Part shown: positions 35,622-42,539 of the stretch, piece after piece
Layout of the letters: the number at the start of each line of letters is the position of its first letter
How positions within the stretch are numbered: position 1 is the first letter of the stretch
Origin: Ensifer adhaerens
GTDB taxonomy: Bacteria; Pseudomonadota; Alphaproteobacteria; Rhizobiales; Rhizobiaceae
Assembly: GCF_013283195.1 (NCBI RefSeq)
Contig: NZ_JABEKT010000006.1
Coordinates: forward strand, 62,001-126,000
Length of the DNA: 64,000 bases
Reading direction: 5' to 3'
The notes under the pieces: generated by a model
Seen by the model: the letters and a program-made list of their open reading frames with translations, nothing else
Databases searched by the model: none
What the model was told of the DNA's origin: nothing
Translations under genes and position numbers: made by a program

Positions 35622-36094
35622 GGCTGTCCCTCCGCCCCACGCCAATGATAGAGGATGTCGGGCAGGCTTTCCTCGTTTTCGCCATCGGTCCGGCGAACTG
35701 CCGAAAAACCCTGTCTTTCATAGAAGCGCTGAGCCTTGTCGTTTGCGACGAAAGTCCAGAGGTTCAATTCCTGTGGCGATAGCGTCTTGGCAGTGCCGAG
35801 CAGGTCTCTGCCGACGCCCATGCCGCGATCAGGTGTGTCGATGTAAAGCGCTGTCACATAGTGATCGCTGGAGAGCGCCATGAAACCTGCGATCCGCTCG
35901 TCCCGCTCTGCAACGATCACGGTGCGTTCGGGAAAAACCGTCTCGCTGTAATATCGCGCGACGTCGGCATGGTCGTGGATGCGAGGCATCCAGGGCGTCG
36001 CATCGATCCAGCGGTTGAGAATGTCGGCGCAGGCGCTCATGTCGCCGTGTGTCGCCGGACGGCAGACGGTCAAAGACGCCGCGCTACTCCTCAT
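35618..36094 (-). CDS. GNAT-family N-acetyltransferase
   Basis: A 158-residue GNAT. Motif A is 'LYIDTPDRGMGVGRDLLGTA' (acetyl-CoA-binding Gly-rich loop), and the C-terminal 'NDKAQRFYERQGFSAVRR' is the usual motif B. The acceptor is unknown. Its first 11 bp lie inside the 3' end of the ABC ATPase gene and its stop overlaps the half-DMT start, so it is an integral member of the transporter operon rather than an accidental neighbour. Confidence 0.85.
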   Translation of the reverse strand: MRSSAASLTVCRPATHGDMSACADILNRWIDATPWMPRIHDHADVARYYSETVFPERTVIVAERDERIAGFMALSSDHYVTALYIDTPDRGMGVGRDLLGTAKTLSPQELNLWTFVANDKAQRFYERQGFSAVRRTDGENEESLPDILYHWRGAEGQP

Positions 36095-36875
36095 AGCTGT
36101 GTCCCGCTCTCAGGCCCTCGCGCACGCGGTGGGCGACTTCGAGAAACTCGGGCGTTTCGCGGATGCCGAGCGGGCGCTCGCGCGGCAGGGGCGATTCGAT
36201 GATGTCGGTGACGCGGCCGGGGCGGGGGCTCATAACCACGATCTTGGTGGAGAGATAGACGGCTTCGGGAATAGAATGGGTGACGAAACAGATCGTCTTG
36301 TTCGTCCGCGCCCAGAGCTTCAGAAGCTGCTCGTTCAGATGGTCGCGAACGATCTCGTCGAGCGCGCCGAAGGGCTCGTCCATCAACAGGAGATCGGCGT
36401 CGAAGGCCAATGCGCGCGCGATCGAGGCGCGCTGCTGCATGCCGCCGGAAAGCTGCCAGGGATATTTCTTGCCGAAACCTGTCAGGTTGACGAGATCGAG
36501 CGTGCGGTCGATGCGCGCTTGTCTCTCCGCCTTGGAATAGCCCATGATTTCCAACGGCAGGGCGATGTTGTTCTCGATGGTGCGCCAGGGATAGAGTGCG
36601 GCCGCCTGAAACACATAGCCATAAGCACGTTGCTTCCGGGCTTCCTCGGGCGTCATGCCGTTGACGGTGATGGTACCGGAGGTCGCCTTTTCGAGATCGG
36701 CGATGACGCGCAGGAACGTCGTCTTGCCGCAGCCGGACGGGCCGATGAACGACACGAAATCGCCCTTGGCCACATCCAGGTTGACGCCGGTCAGGGCGTT
36801 GACCGGGCCGTCGGCAGTCTCGAAGGTCAGGCAGAGGTCCCGGGCCGAAACCACGGATGCGGTATTGGACGTCAT
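36084..36875 (-). CDS. ABC transporter ATPase (SsuB/TauB/ThiZ-like)
   Basis: A 263-residue ATPase: Walker A 'GPSGCGKTTFL', Q-loop 'YVFQAAALYPWRT', signature 'LSGGMQQRASIARAL', Walker B 'LLLMDEPFGALDE', switch His 'CFVTHSIPEAV'. First gene of the minus-strand operon ATPase-GNAT-DMT-permease-permease-binding protein. ATG 36875 (MTSNTASVV) fits the family; in-frame starts further upstream would overlap the divergent cupin promoter. Confidence 0.9.
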   Translation of the reverse strand: MTSNTASVVSARDLCLTFETADGPVNALTGVNLDVAKGDFVSFIGPSGCGKTTFLRVIADLEKATSGTITVNGMTPEEARKQRAYGYVFQAAALYPWRTIENNIALPLEIMGYSKAERQARIDRTLDLVNLTGFGKKYPWQLSGGMQQRASIARALAFDADLLLMDEPFGALDEIVRDHLNEQLLKLWARTNKTICFVTHSIPEAVYLSTKIVVMSPRPGRVTDIIESPLPRERPLGIRETPEFLEVAHRVREGLRAGHSYEE

Positions 36876-36996
36876 CGGCGAATACTCATTCTGGCTTGGC
36901 TGTGTCAGACTGCTATCCGGACCGGCAACATGCAATCGCGGATTTGCAAGCGGAGCCGTTTGCTGCTGGTTTTTCAGGGAATTCTGGAGAACAGTC

Positions 36997-37410
36997 ATGT
37001 CTCGATCATCCAATCCTGGCTGTCGCGTGGTTCGCCCCGGCAGCGGATATGCCGGAAAGCAGGGGCTCAGCTATTTCGAGGGCATTGCGGCGGAGACCGT
37101 CGGCGCGACCGGCATCTGCATGCACCTGTTGACGATCCCGCCCGGCGCGCGTGCCAAGGCGCATCTGCACGAGAGCCACGAGACGGCGATTTATGTGCTG
37201 TCGGGCGAGGCGCACACCTGGTTCGGCCAGCGGCTCGAGGAGCATGTGGTCGTTCGCGCCGGCGAAATGTTCTACATTCCGGCCGGCGTGCCGCACCTGC
37301 CGGCAAATCTCTCCGACGCACCCTGTTCGGCCGTCATCGCCCGCACCGACCCCAAGGAGCAGGAAAGCGTCGTTCTGCTGCCGGAGCTCGACGCCCTCGT
37401 GCCTGGCTGA
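36997..37410 (+). CDS. Cupin-domain protein
   Basis: A 137-residue single-domain cupin. Motif 1 is 'AKAHLHESHETAIYVLSGE' (metal ligands His, His, Glu) and motif 2 'GEMFYIPAGVPHLPAN', giving an intact 3-His/1-Glu site. Function unknown; small cupins may be dioxygenases, isomerases or sensors. It is divergent from the transporter operon (121-bp shared promoter region). GGAGAAC precedes ATG 36997. Confidence 0.85.
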   Translation: MSRSSNPGCRVVRPGSGYAGKQGLSYFEGIAAETVGATGICMHLLTIPPGARAKAHLHESHETAIYVLSGEAHTWFGQRLEEHVVVRAGEMFYIPAGVPHLPANLSDAPCSAVIARTDPKEQESVVLLPELDALVPG

Positions 37411-37508
37411 GGCGATGGGAAACCGAGCCGAAGCGTCCCTCCGGTGTGGCGGGACATGTTCGGTGGGACAGAGTGGTGTGAAGACGTGCAGGCCGCGAAA
37501 CACCAAAA

Positions 37509-38963
37509 TTACACCCCGGTCGCCGGGATGCCGCTGCGCTGGACGGCGCGGGGGGCGGTAACTTCCTTCCACGTGGTGAGCGCGGTGCTGACGGCTGGGA
37601 ACGGATCGCGGCGGACGAATTCGCCGTGGCCTTCGCGCGTCTTGATCGTGCCTTCCTCGATGGCGACGACGCCGCGGGTCAGCGTGTAACGCGGCAGGCC
37701 CTTGACCTCCTTGCCCTCGAAGACGTTGTAGTCGATCGCCGACTGCTGGCTCTTGGCCGAGATCGTCTTCGAACGCTTCGGGTCCCAGACGACGAGGTCG
37801 GCATCAGCGCCGACGAGCACCGCGCCCTTCTTCGGGTAGACGTTGAGGATCTTGGCGATGTTGGTCGAGGTTACGGCCACGAACTCGTTCATGGTGATAC
37901 GGCCGGTGTTGACGCCGTGGGTCCAAAGCATCGGCATGCGGTCTTCAAGTCCGCCGGTGCCGTTGGGGATCTTGGTGAAATCGCCGACGCCAGAGCGTTT
38001 CTGCTCGGATGTAAAGGCGCAGTGATCGGTTGCCACCACCTGCAGCGAACCGGAAGCAAGGCCGGCCCAGAGACTGTCCTGATGCAGCTTGTTGCGGAAC
38101 GGCGGCGACATCACGCGACGGGCGGCGTGGTCCCAATCCTTGTTGAAATATTCTGACTCGTCGAGCGTCAGGTGCTGGATCAGTGGCTCGCCGAAGACGC
38201 GCATGCCCTTGGCGCGGGCGCGGCGGATCGCTTCATGCGCCTGTTCGCAGGAGGTGTGGACGATATAGACAGGGCTTCCGGCCATGTCGGCGATCATGAT
38301 CGCGCGGTTGGTGGCCTCGCCCTCGACTTCGGCCGGCCGCGAATAGGCGTGCGCTTCCGGACCGTTGTTGCCTTCCGAAAGCAGCTTTGCCTGCAGTTGC
38401 GCGACGACGTCGCCGTTTTCCGCGTGCACGAGCGGCAGGGCGCCGAGTGCCGCGCAGCGCTGGAAGGACGAGAACATCTCGTCGTCGTCGACCATTAATG
38501 CGCCCTTATAGGCCATGAAATGCTTGAAGGTGTTGATGCCCTTGTCCTTGACGATGGTCTCCATCTCGTTGAAGACCTGCTCGCCCCACCATGTGATCGC
38601 CATGTGGAAGGAATAGTCGCAGTTGGCACGGGTGGACTTGTTGTCCCACATGGTGAGCGCTTCGAGCAGCGACTGGTTGGGCGAGGGCAGGGCGAAGTCC
38701 ACGACCATGGTCGTGCCGCCGGCAAGCGCCGCCCTTGTGCCGCTTTCGAAATCATCCGAGGAATACGTGCCCATGAACGGCATTTCGAGGTGTGTGTGCG
38801 GGTCGATGCCGCCCGGCATGACGAAACAGCCGCTGGCGTCGAGCGTTTCGTCGCCCTGAAGGTTCGGGCCGATCTCGACGATCCTCCCGCCCTCGATCTT
38901 GACGTCCGCCTTGTAGGTCAGGTCGGCGGTGACGATGGTTCCACCCTTGATGACAGTGCTCAT
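37509..38963 (-). CDS. hydA: Dihydropyrimidinase (D-hydantoinase)
   Basis: A 484-residue cyclic amidohydrolase. Its binuclear metal site is complete: His56/His58 in 'DPHTHLEMP', carboxylated Lys153 in 'AYKGALMV', His180 in 'LVHAENGD', a His in 'IVHTSCEQAH', and Asp in 'VVATDHCAF'. It opens the dihydrouracil/dihydrothymine ring to N-carbamoyl-beta-amino acids, step 2 of reductive pyrimidine breakdown. It lies downstream of the amidohydrolase gene on the same strand, with an attenuator-like hairpin between them. Confidence 0.93.
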   Translation of the reverse strand: MSTVIKGGTIVTADLTYKADVKIEGGRIVEIGPNLQGDETLDASGCFVMPGGIDPHTHLEMPFMGTYSSDDFESGTRAALAGGTTMVVDFALPSPNQSLLEALTMWDNKSTRANCDYSFHMAITWWGEQVFNEMETIVKDKGINTFKHFMAYKGALMVDDDEMFSSFQRCAALGALPLVHAENGDVVAQLQAKLLSEGNNGPEAHAYSRPAEVEGEATNRAIMIADMAGSPVYIVHTSCEQAHEAIRRARAKGMRVFGEPLIQHLTLDESEYFNKDWDHAARRVMSPPFRNKLHQDSLWAGLASGSLQVVATDHCAFTSEQKRSGVGDFTKIPNGTGGLEDRMPMLWTHGVNTGRITMNEFVAVTSTNIAKILNVYPKKGAVLVGADADLVVWDPKRSKTISAKSQQSAIDYNVFEGKEVKGLPRYTLTRGVVAIEEGTIKTREGHGEFVRRDPFPAVSTALTTWKEVTAPRAVQRSGIPATGV

Positions 38964-39012
38964 TGATTTTCATCCTCGCGATTGTGCTTCCGGTGGCCTT
39001 TCGGCCGCCACG

Positions 39013-39039
39013 AAAAAGGGCGGAACTTTCGTCCCGCCC
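39013..39039 (-). terminator. Hairpin with T-run between the amidohydrolase and dihydropyrimidinase genes
   Basis: On the minus strand GGGCGGGAC-GAAA-GTTCCGCCC (9-bp stem with one G-U pair, GAAA loop) is followed by TTTTT. It lies 7 bp after the amidohydrolase stop and 50 bp before the hydA start. It either ends the first transcript or reduces read-through into hydA. Confidence 0.8.
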
Positions 39040-39045
39040 ACAAAC

Positions 39046-40296
39046 TCATTCGACGATTTCGGCCGTTTCGACGACGGCGTGGAAGAGAACGTCGGCTCCG
39101 GCGCCTGCCCATTCCCTGGAGATGTCCTCCGCCTCGTTGTGGCTGAGGCCACCGACGCAGGGGCACATGACCATGGTCGCCGGTGCGACCTTGGCGGCCC
39201 AGCAGGCATCGTGCCCGGCGCCGGAGATGAGGTTCATGTGGCTGTAGCCGAGCCTTTCGGCGGCGTTGCGCACGGCGGTGACGAGCTTCGGATCGAAGGT
39301 CACCGGCTCGAAATGGCCGATGGCCTCGACGGAGCAGCCGACGCCGAGTGCATCGGCGATCTCAGGCGCTTCGGCCTCGATCTTGGCGCGCATGCGGTCA
39401 AGCTTGGCCTTGTCGGGCGAGCGGATGTCGACGGTGAAGACCACCTTGCCGGGCAGCACGTTGCGCGAGTTGGGCGAAAAGACCACCTGGCCGACGCCGC
39501 CGACGGCGCCCGGCTGGTTTTCCATGGCCACGGCCTGGACCATTTCGATGATGCGCGACATCGCAAGTCCGGCATTGACGCGCATGTTCATCGGGGTCGA
39601 GCCGGTATGGGCCTCGCGCCCGGTCAGCGTGAACTCCAGCCACCACAGGCCCTGACAGTGTGTGACGACGCCGATATCCTTGTTTTCGGCTTCGAGAATC
39701 GGGCCCTGCTCGATGTGGTATTCGAAATAGGCGTGCATCTTGCGGGCGCCGACCTCTTCGCCGCCAACCCAGCCGATGCGTTTCAGTTCGTCGCCGAAGG
39801 TCTTGCCTTCCGGGTCCTTGCGGCCATAGGCAAAGTCCTGGCTGTGCACGCCGGCAAAGACGCCGGAGGCGAGCATGGCGGGTGCGAAACGTGCGCCTTC
39901 CTCGTTGGTCCAGTTGGTGACGACAATGGGGTGTTTGGTCTTGATGCCGAGATCGTTCATGGAGCGAACGACCTCAAGGCCCGAGAGCACGCCGAGCACG
40001 CCGTCGAATTTGCCGCCGGTCGGCTGCGTGTCGAGATGGGAGCCGACATAGACGGGAAGGGCATCGGGGTCGGTGCCGGGGCGGGTGAAGAACATGTTGC
40101 CCATGGTGTCGACGCCCATGGTGAGCCCCGCCTGATCGCACCAGGACTGGAAAAGCTTGCGGCCTTCACCGTCCTCGTCGGTCAGCGTCTGGCGGTTGTT
40201 GCCGCCCGCGATGCCCGGGCCGATCTTGGCCATGTCCATCAACGTATCCCACAGGCGGTCGGCATTGACGCGCATGTTCTCGCCAGGTGCTGCCAC
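39046..40296 (-). CDS. Zn-dependent amidohydrolase, M20 family (beta-ureidopropionase / N-carbamoyl-amino-acid hydrolase type)
   Basis: A 416-residue M20 hydrolase with 'YVGSHLDTQPTGGKFDGVLG' (metal His-Asp), the catalytic Glu pair in 'NEEGARF', 'EYHIEQGPILE', and the C-terminal 'SGAGHDA' His. In the pathway it would split N-carbamoyl-beta-alanine into beta-alanine, CO2 and NH3 (step 3). Allantoate and hydantoin-derived substrates are alternatives. The start is GTG 40296, supported by GAGGAG at the right spacing; the next ATG is seven codons in. Divergent from rutR. Confidence 0.88.
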   Translation of the reverse strand: MAAPGENMRVNADRLWDTLMDMAKIGPGIAGGNNRQTLTDEDGEGRKLFQSWCDQAGLTMGVDTMGNMFFTRPGTDPDALPVYVGSHLDTQPTGGKFDGVLGVLSGLEVVRSMNDLGIKTKHPIVVTNWTNEEGARFAPAMLASGVFAGVHSQDFAYGRKDPEGKTFGDELKRIGWVGGEEVGARKMHAYFEYHIEQGPILEAENKDIGVVTHCQGLWWLEFTLTGREAHTGSTPMNMRVNAGLAMSRIIEMVQAVAMENQPGAVGGVGQVVFSPNSRNVLPGKVVFTVDIRSPDKAKLDRMRAKIEAEAPEIADALGVGCSVEAIGHFEPVTFDPKLVTAVRNAAERLGYSHMNLISGAGHDACWAAKVAPATMVMCPCVGGLSHNEAEDISREWAGAGADVLFHAVVETAEIVE

Positions 40297-40354
40297 GGCG
40301 GTCTCCTCATTCTTTCGGGCCGCACCTTGGGTGGCGCATGCCGCTTATGTTCCC

Positions 40355-40363
40355 TTGGTCAAA
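40355..40363. promoter_or_regulatory. RutR half-site-like sequence
   Basis: TTGGTCAAA contains TGGTCAA, one complete half of the RutR site, 59 bp upstream of the amidohydrolase start and 68 bp from the full RutR-like site. Supporting evidence only. Confidence 0.4.
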
Positions 40364-40430
40364 TCCAGGCTTGGTTTTTTCTGGTGCCCTTCGATCAGTC
40401 GTTGCCTTTGCTGGCGAACTGGCTGATAAT

Positions 40431-40446
40431 TTGACCGGTTGGTAAA
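40431..40446. promoter_or_regulatory. RutR-type operator between rutR and the amidohydrolase gene
   Basis: TTGACCGGTTGGTAAA fits the E. coli RutR consensus TTGACCA-NN-TGGTCAA at 12 of 14 fixed positions. It lies in the 284-bp divergent region between the pyrimidine amidohydrolase gene and the rutR orthologue, where an autoregulated local repressor would be expected to bind. The protein-site pair makes this a strong call from sequence alone. Confidence 0.75.
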
Positions 40447-40580
40447 CATTACAACTTCCGTTGCGGCACTCAAGCCGGAAAAACAAAAAAACGAAGTTGT
40501 TGCCCAAAAAGATGGCGGCGCCGAAATTTGGGCAGAGACGACCTGTGCGGATCAGCGCGCAGGCACCGGCAGGGGGCGAG

Positions 40581-41234
40581 ATGGTACTTCCGAGAGCGGC
40601 CAGGACCCAGAGGCGTACACGCATCCAGGAGGAGAAGGAAGAGCGCATTCTGGAGGCGGCGCTGGAGGTGTTTTCCGCCCACGGCTTTCGCGGCGCAACC
40701 GTCGACCAGATCGCCGATGTCGCCGGCATGTCAAAGCCGAACCTGCTCTATTATTTCCGCACCAAGGACGCGATGCACCGGGCGCTGATCGATCGCGTGC
40801 TCGACACCTGGCTCGACCCGTTGCGCGCCTTTGACGCGGAGGGAAACCCGGTCACCGAAATCCGCAGCTACATCAGGCGCAAGCTGGAGATGGCGCGCGA
40901 TTTCCCGCGCGAAAGCCGGCTCTTCGCCAACGAAGTGCTGCAGGGCGCCCCGCATATCGAGGACGAACTGAAAGGGCCGCTGAAGGAACTCGTCGACGAG
41001 AAGGCGGAGGTTATCCGTTCCTGGGCCAAGGCAGGCAAGATTGCCAAATGCGACCCCTACCACCTGATCTTCGCGATCTGGTCGACGACGCAACACTATG
41101 CCGACTTCGACGTGCAGGTTCGCGCCGTGCTCGGGCAGGGCAATTCCGGCGAAGGACGGTTCGAGGATGCGGCGCGTTTTCTCGAGCGCCTGTTCGTCGA
41201 CGGGCTGCAGGTCAGCGAGCAGCCCGCTTCCTAG
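40581..41234 (+). CDS. rutR: TetR-family regulator RutR
   Basis: A 217-residue TetR protein. The HTH 'QIADVAGMSKPNLLYYF' and the C-terminal domain agree closely with E. coli RutR, with shared blocks such as 'SRLF..E.L.GAP...DEL.G.LK.L.DEK' and 'DP.HLIF.IW..TQHYADF..QV'. RutR senses uracil/thymine and releases DNA, de-repressing pyrimidine breakdown. I chose ATG 40581 (MVLPRAARTQRR), after AGGGGGCGAG; in-frame ATGs further up add a basic low-homology leader. The TAG stop lies in the edge of the ~105-bp repeat that follows. Confidence 0.9.
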   Translation: MVLPRAARTQRRTRIQEEKEERILEAALEVFSAHGFRGATVDQIADVAGMSKPNLLYYFRTKDAMHRALIDRVLDTWLDPLRAFDAEGNPVTEIRSYIRRKLEMARDFPRESRLFANEVLQGAPHIEDELKGPLKELVDEKAEVIRSWAKAGKIAKCDPYHLIFAIWSTTQHYADFDVQVRAVLGQGNSGEGRFEDAARFLERLFVDGLQVSEQPAS

Positions 41235-41340
41235 AGCGTTTCCGATTTAGACGGAAACACAGAAACGCTCTATGTCTCTGTTTTTACGCATTTCCCGACG
41301 GAAAACCGCTCCGCACTTTTCCTCGAAATGCTTTAGAGCA
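41233..41340 (+). repeat. ~105-bp RIME-like repeat, copy A
   Basis: Begins TAGAGCGTTTCC right at the rutR stop and ends AAATGCTTTAGAGCA. It shares order and sequence with copy B at 42434-42539, including the central ACGCATTTCC-CGACGGAAAACCGCT block and CACTTTTCC. Internal inverted repeats: AGAGCGTTTC/GAAACGCTCT at the left, and GGAAA/TTTCC pairs. Consistent with rhizobial intergenic mosaic elements (inferred). Confidence 0.85.
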
Positions 41341-41439
41341 TGTCGCGCAAAAGTGTGCCGCGGTTTTGCGATGACGACATGCGCAAAAACAATAACTTAA
41401 AGCGCGCCAAGCGAATCTGAAAGATCACGACGCGCTTTA
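41338..41439 (+). repeat. ~100-bp mosaic palindromic repeat, copy 2
   Basis: Directly abuts repeat copy A and is almost identical to the reverse complement of 17098-17201. Contains GCATGTCG/CGACATGC, CGCAAAA/TTTTGCG and AGCGCGCC/GACGCGCT pairings. Together with copy A it fills the whole rutR-DMT gene gap (41235-41452). Confidence 0.85.
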
Positions 41440-41452
41440 AAGCGTTCCGGGA

Positions 41453-42382
41453 TCAATCCGGTAGCAGCGCCATCAGCGCCAGCCCGCAGGCCGTCGTCAA
41501 AGCGCCTGCGAGAACCGGCAGGCTTACCCAGCCATGGCCGAGAATGCCTTCAAGCAGAATGATGAAGCTCGGCGTCAGATAGCCGTAGCCAAGGACCTTC
41601 GACGAAGGCAGCCGCAGGGATGCGTATTGCAGCAACAGGAAGGTGATCGCTGTGGTGACGACCGCGAGATAGACGACGGCAATCCAGACGATGGCCGGCA
41701 GGCTGGCGAAATCGGTTGTGGCAAGGCCGGCAGCGCCGGGCACAAGCAGCCACGGCACGGTGCAGGCGGCGACCCAGAAACCGAAGGCAAAAGGGTTTTC
41801 CTTGCGGTCGAACTTGCGGATCAGCGGCACGTAGATCGCGTGACAGATGACGCCGACGAAGAAGATCAGTTCACCCTGGCCGATGTCGAAGGCGAGGATC
41901 GCCTGGATGTTTGCGCGAAAGATCACCCAGACGGCGCCAAGTGCGGCGATGATCAGGCCAGCGAGCACGCCGGGCCGCGTGTGCTGGCCGAGCAGCAGGA
42001 ACGCGAAGCCCGCGCTCAAGAGCGGCATCAGCGTGAACACGGCGCCTGTCGACACCGGATCGGTAAACTCCAGCGCCTTGAACATCGTCAGCATGTAGAC
42101 GGCGATCAGCCCGCCGAGGATGAGGAAGCGCCACAGCTGTTTGGGAATCTGAAACGGCACTCGGGCATAGCCGAAGGTGAGGGCGCCAAGCACGACAACG
42201 GTCAAGAGGTAGCGCCAGAGCGTCAGCGGACCCGCACCCATGTGCTGTGCCGCCAGGCCGCCGAAGGAGAAGGAGCCGGCAATCAGCGCCGAAAAGGTCA
42301 GCATCGCCAGATGCGCCTTGAGCTTTTCGACGCCCTTGGCGTGGCTCTGGTGCGCCGTTTTCGGCGAGACGTCCTGTTTCAT
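41453..42382 (-). CDS. EamA/DMT-family transporter
   Basis: A 309-residue, ten-helix DMT (EamA) protein with the two-fold repeat, for example 'DPVSTGAVFTLMPLLSAGFAF' in the first half and 'YASLRLPSSKVLGYGYLTP' in the second. Such proteins export amino acids or metabolites; the substrate is unknown. ATG 42382 (MKQDVSPKTAHQ) was chosen because the first helix starts about 28 residues in; an upstream start at 42430 is less likely. The gene is flanked on both sides by copies of the ~105-bp repeat. Confidence 0.88.
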   Translation of the reverse strand: MKQDVSPKTAHQSHAKGVEKLKAHLAMLTFSALIAGSFSFGGLAAQHMGAGPLTLWRYLLTVVVLGALTFGYARVPFQIPKQLWRFLILGGLIAVYMLTMFKALEFTDPVSTGAVFTLMPLLSAGFAFLLLGQHTRPGVLAGLIIAALGAVWVIFRANIQAILAFDIGQGELIFFVGVICHAIYVPLIRKFDRKENPFAFGFWVAACTVPWLLVPGAAGLATTDFASLPAIVWIAVVYLAVVTTAITFLLLQYASLRLPSSKVLGYGYLTPSFIILLEGILGHGWVSLPVLAGALTTACGLALMALLPD

Positions 42383-42433
42383 GCTGGCTTCCGGAACTGG
42401 AGATGGCGAGGGATGCGCGTGCCCACGCACCTA

Positions 42434-42539
42434 TAGAGCATTTCCGGTGTAAACGGAGTCATAGTAACGCCCTATCGCTTTGTTTCTACGCATTTCCTGA
42501 CGGAAAACCGCTTCGCACTTTTCCTGGAAATGCTCTAAG
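42434..42539 (+). repeat. ~105-bp RIME-like repeat, copy B
   Basis: TAGAGCATTTCC at the left to GGAAATGCTCTAA at the right, terminal inverted repeats of about 12 bp, with the same interior as copy A. Its right end supplies the TAG stop codon (42535-42537, minus strand) of the adenylate cyclase gene. It fills most of the 152-bp gap before the DMT gene. Confidence 0.85.
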
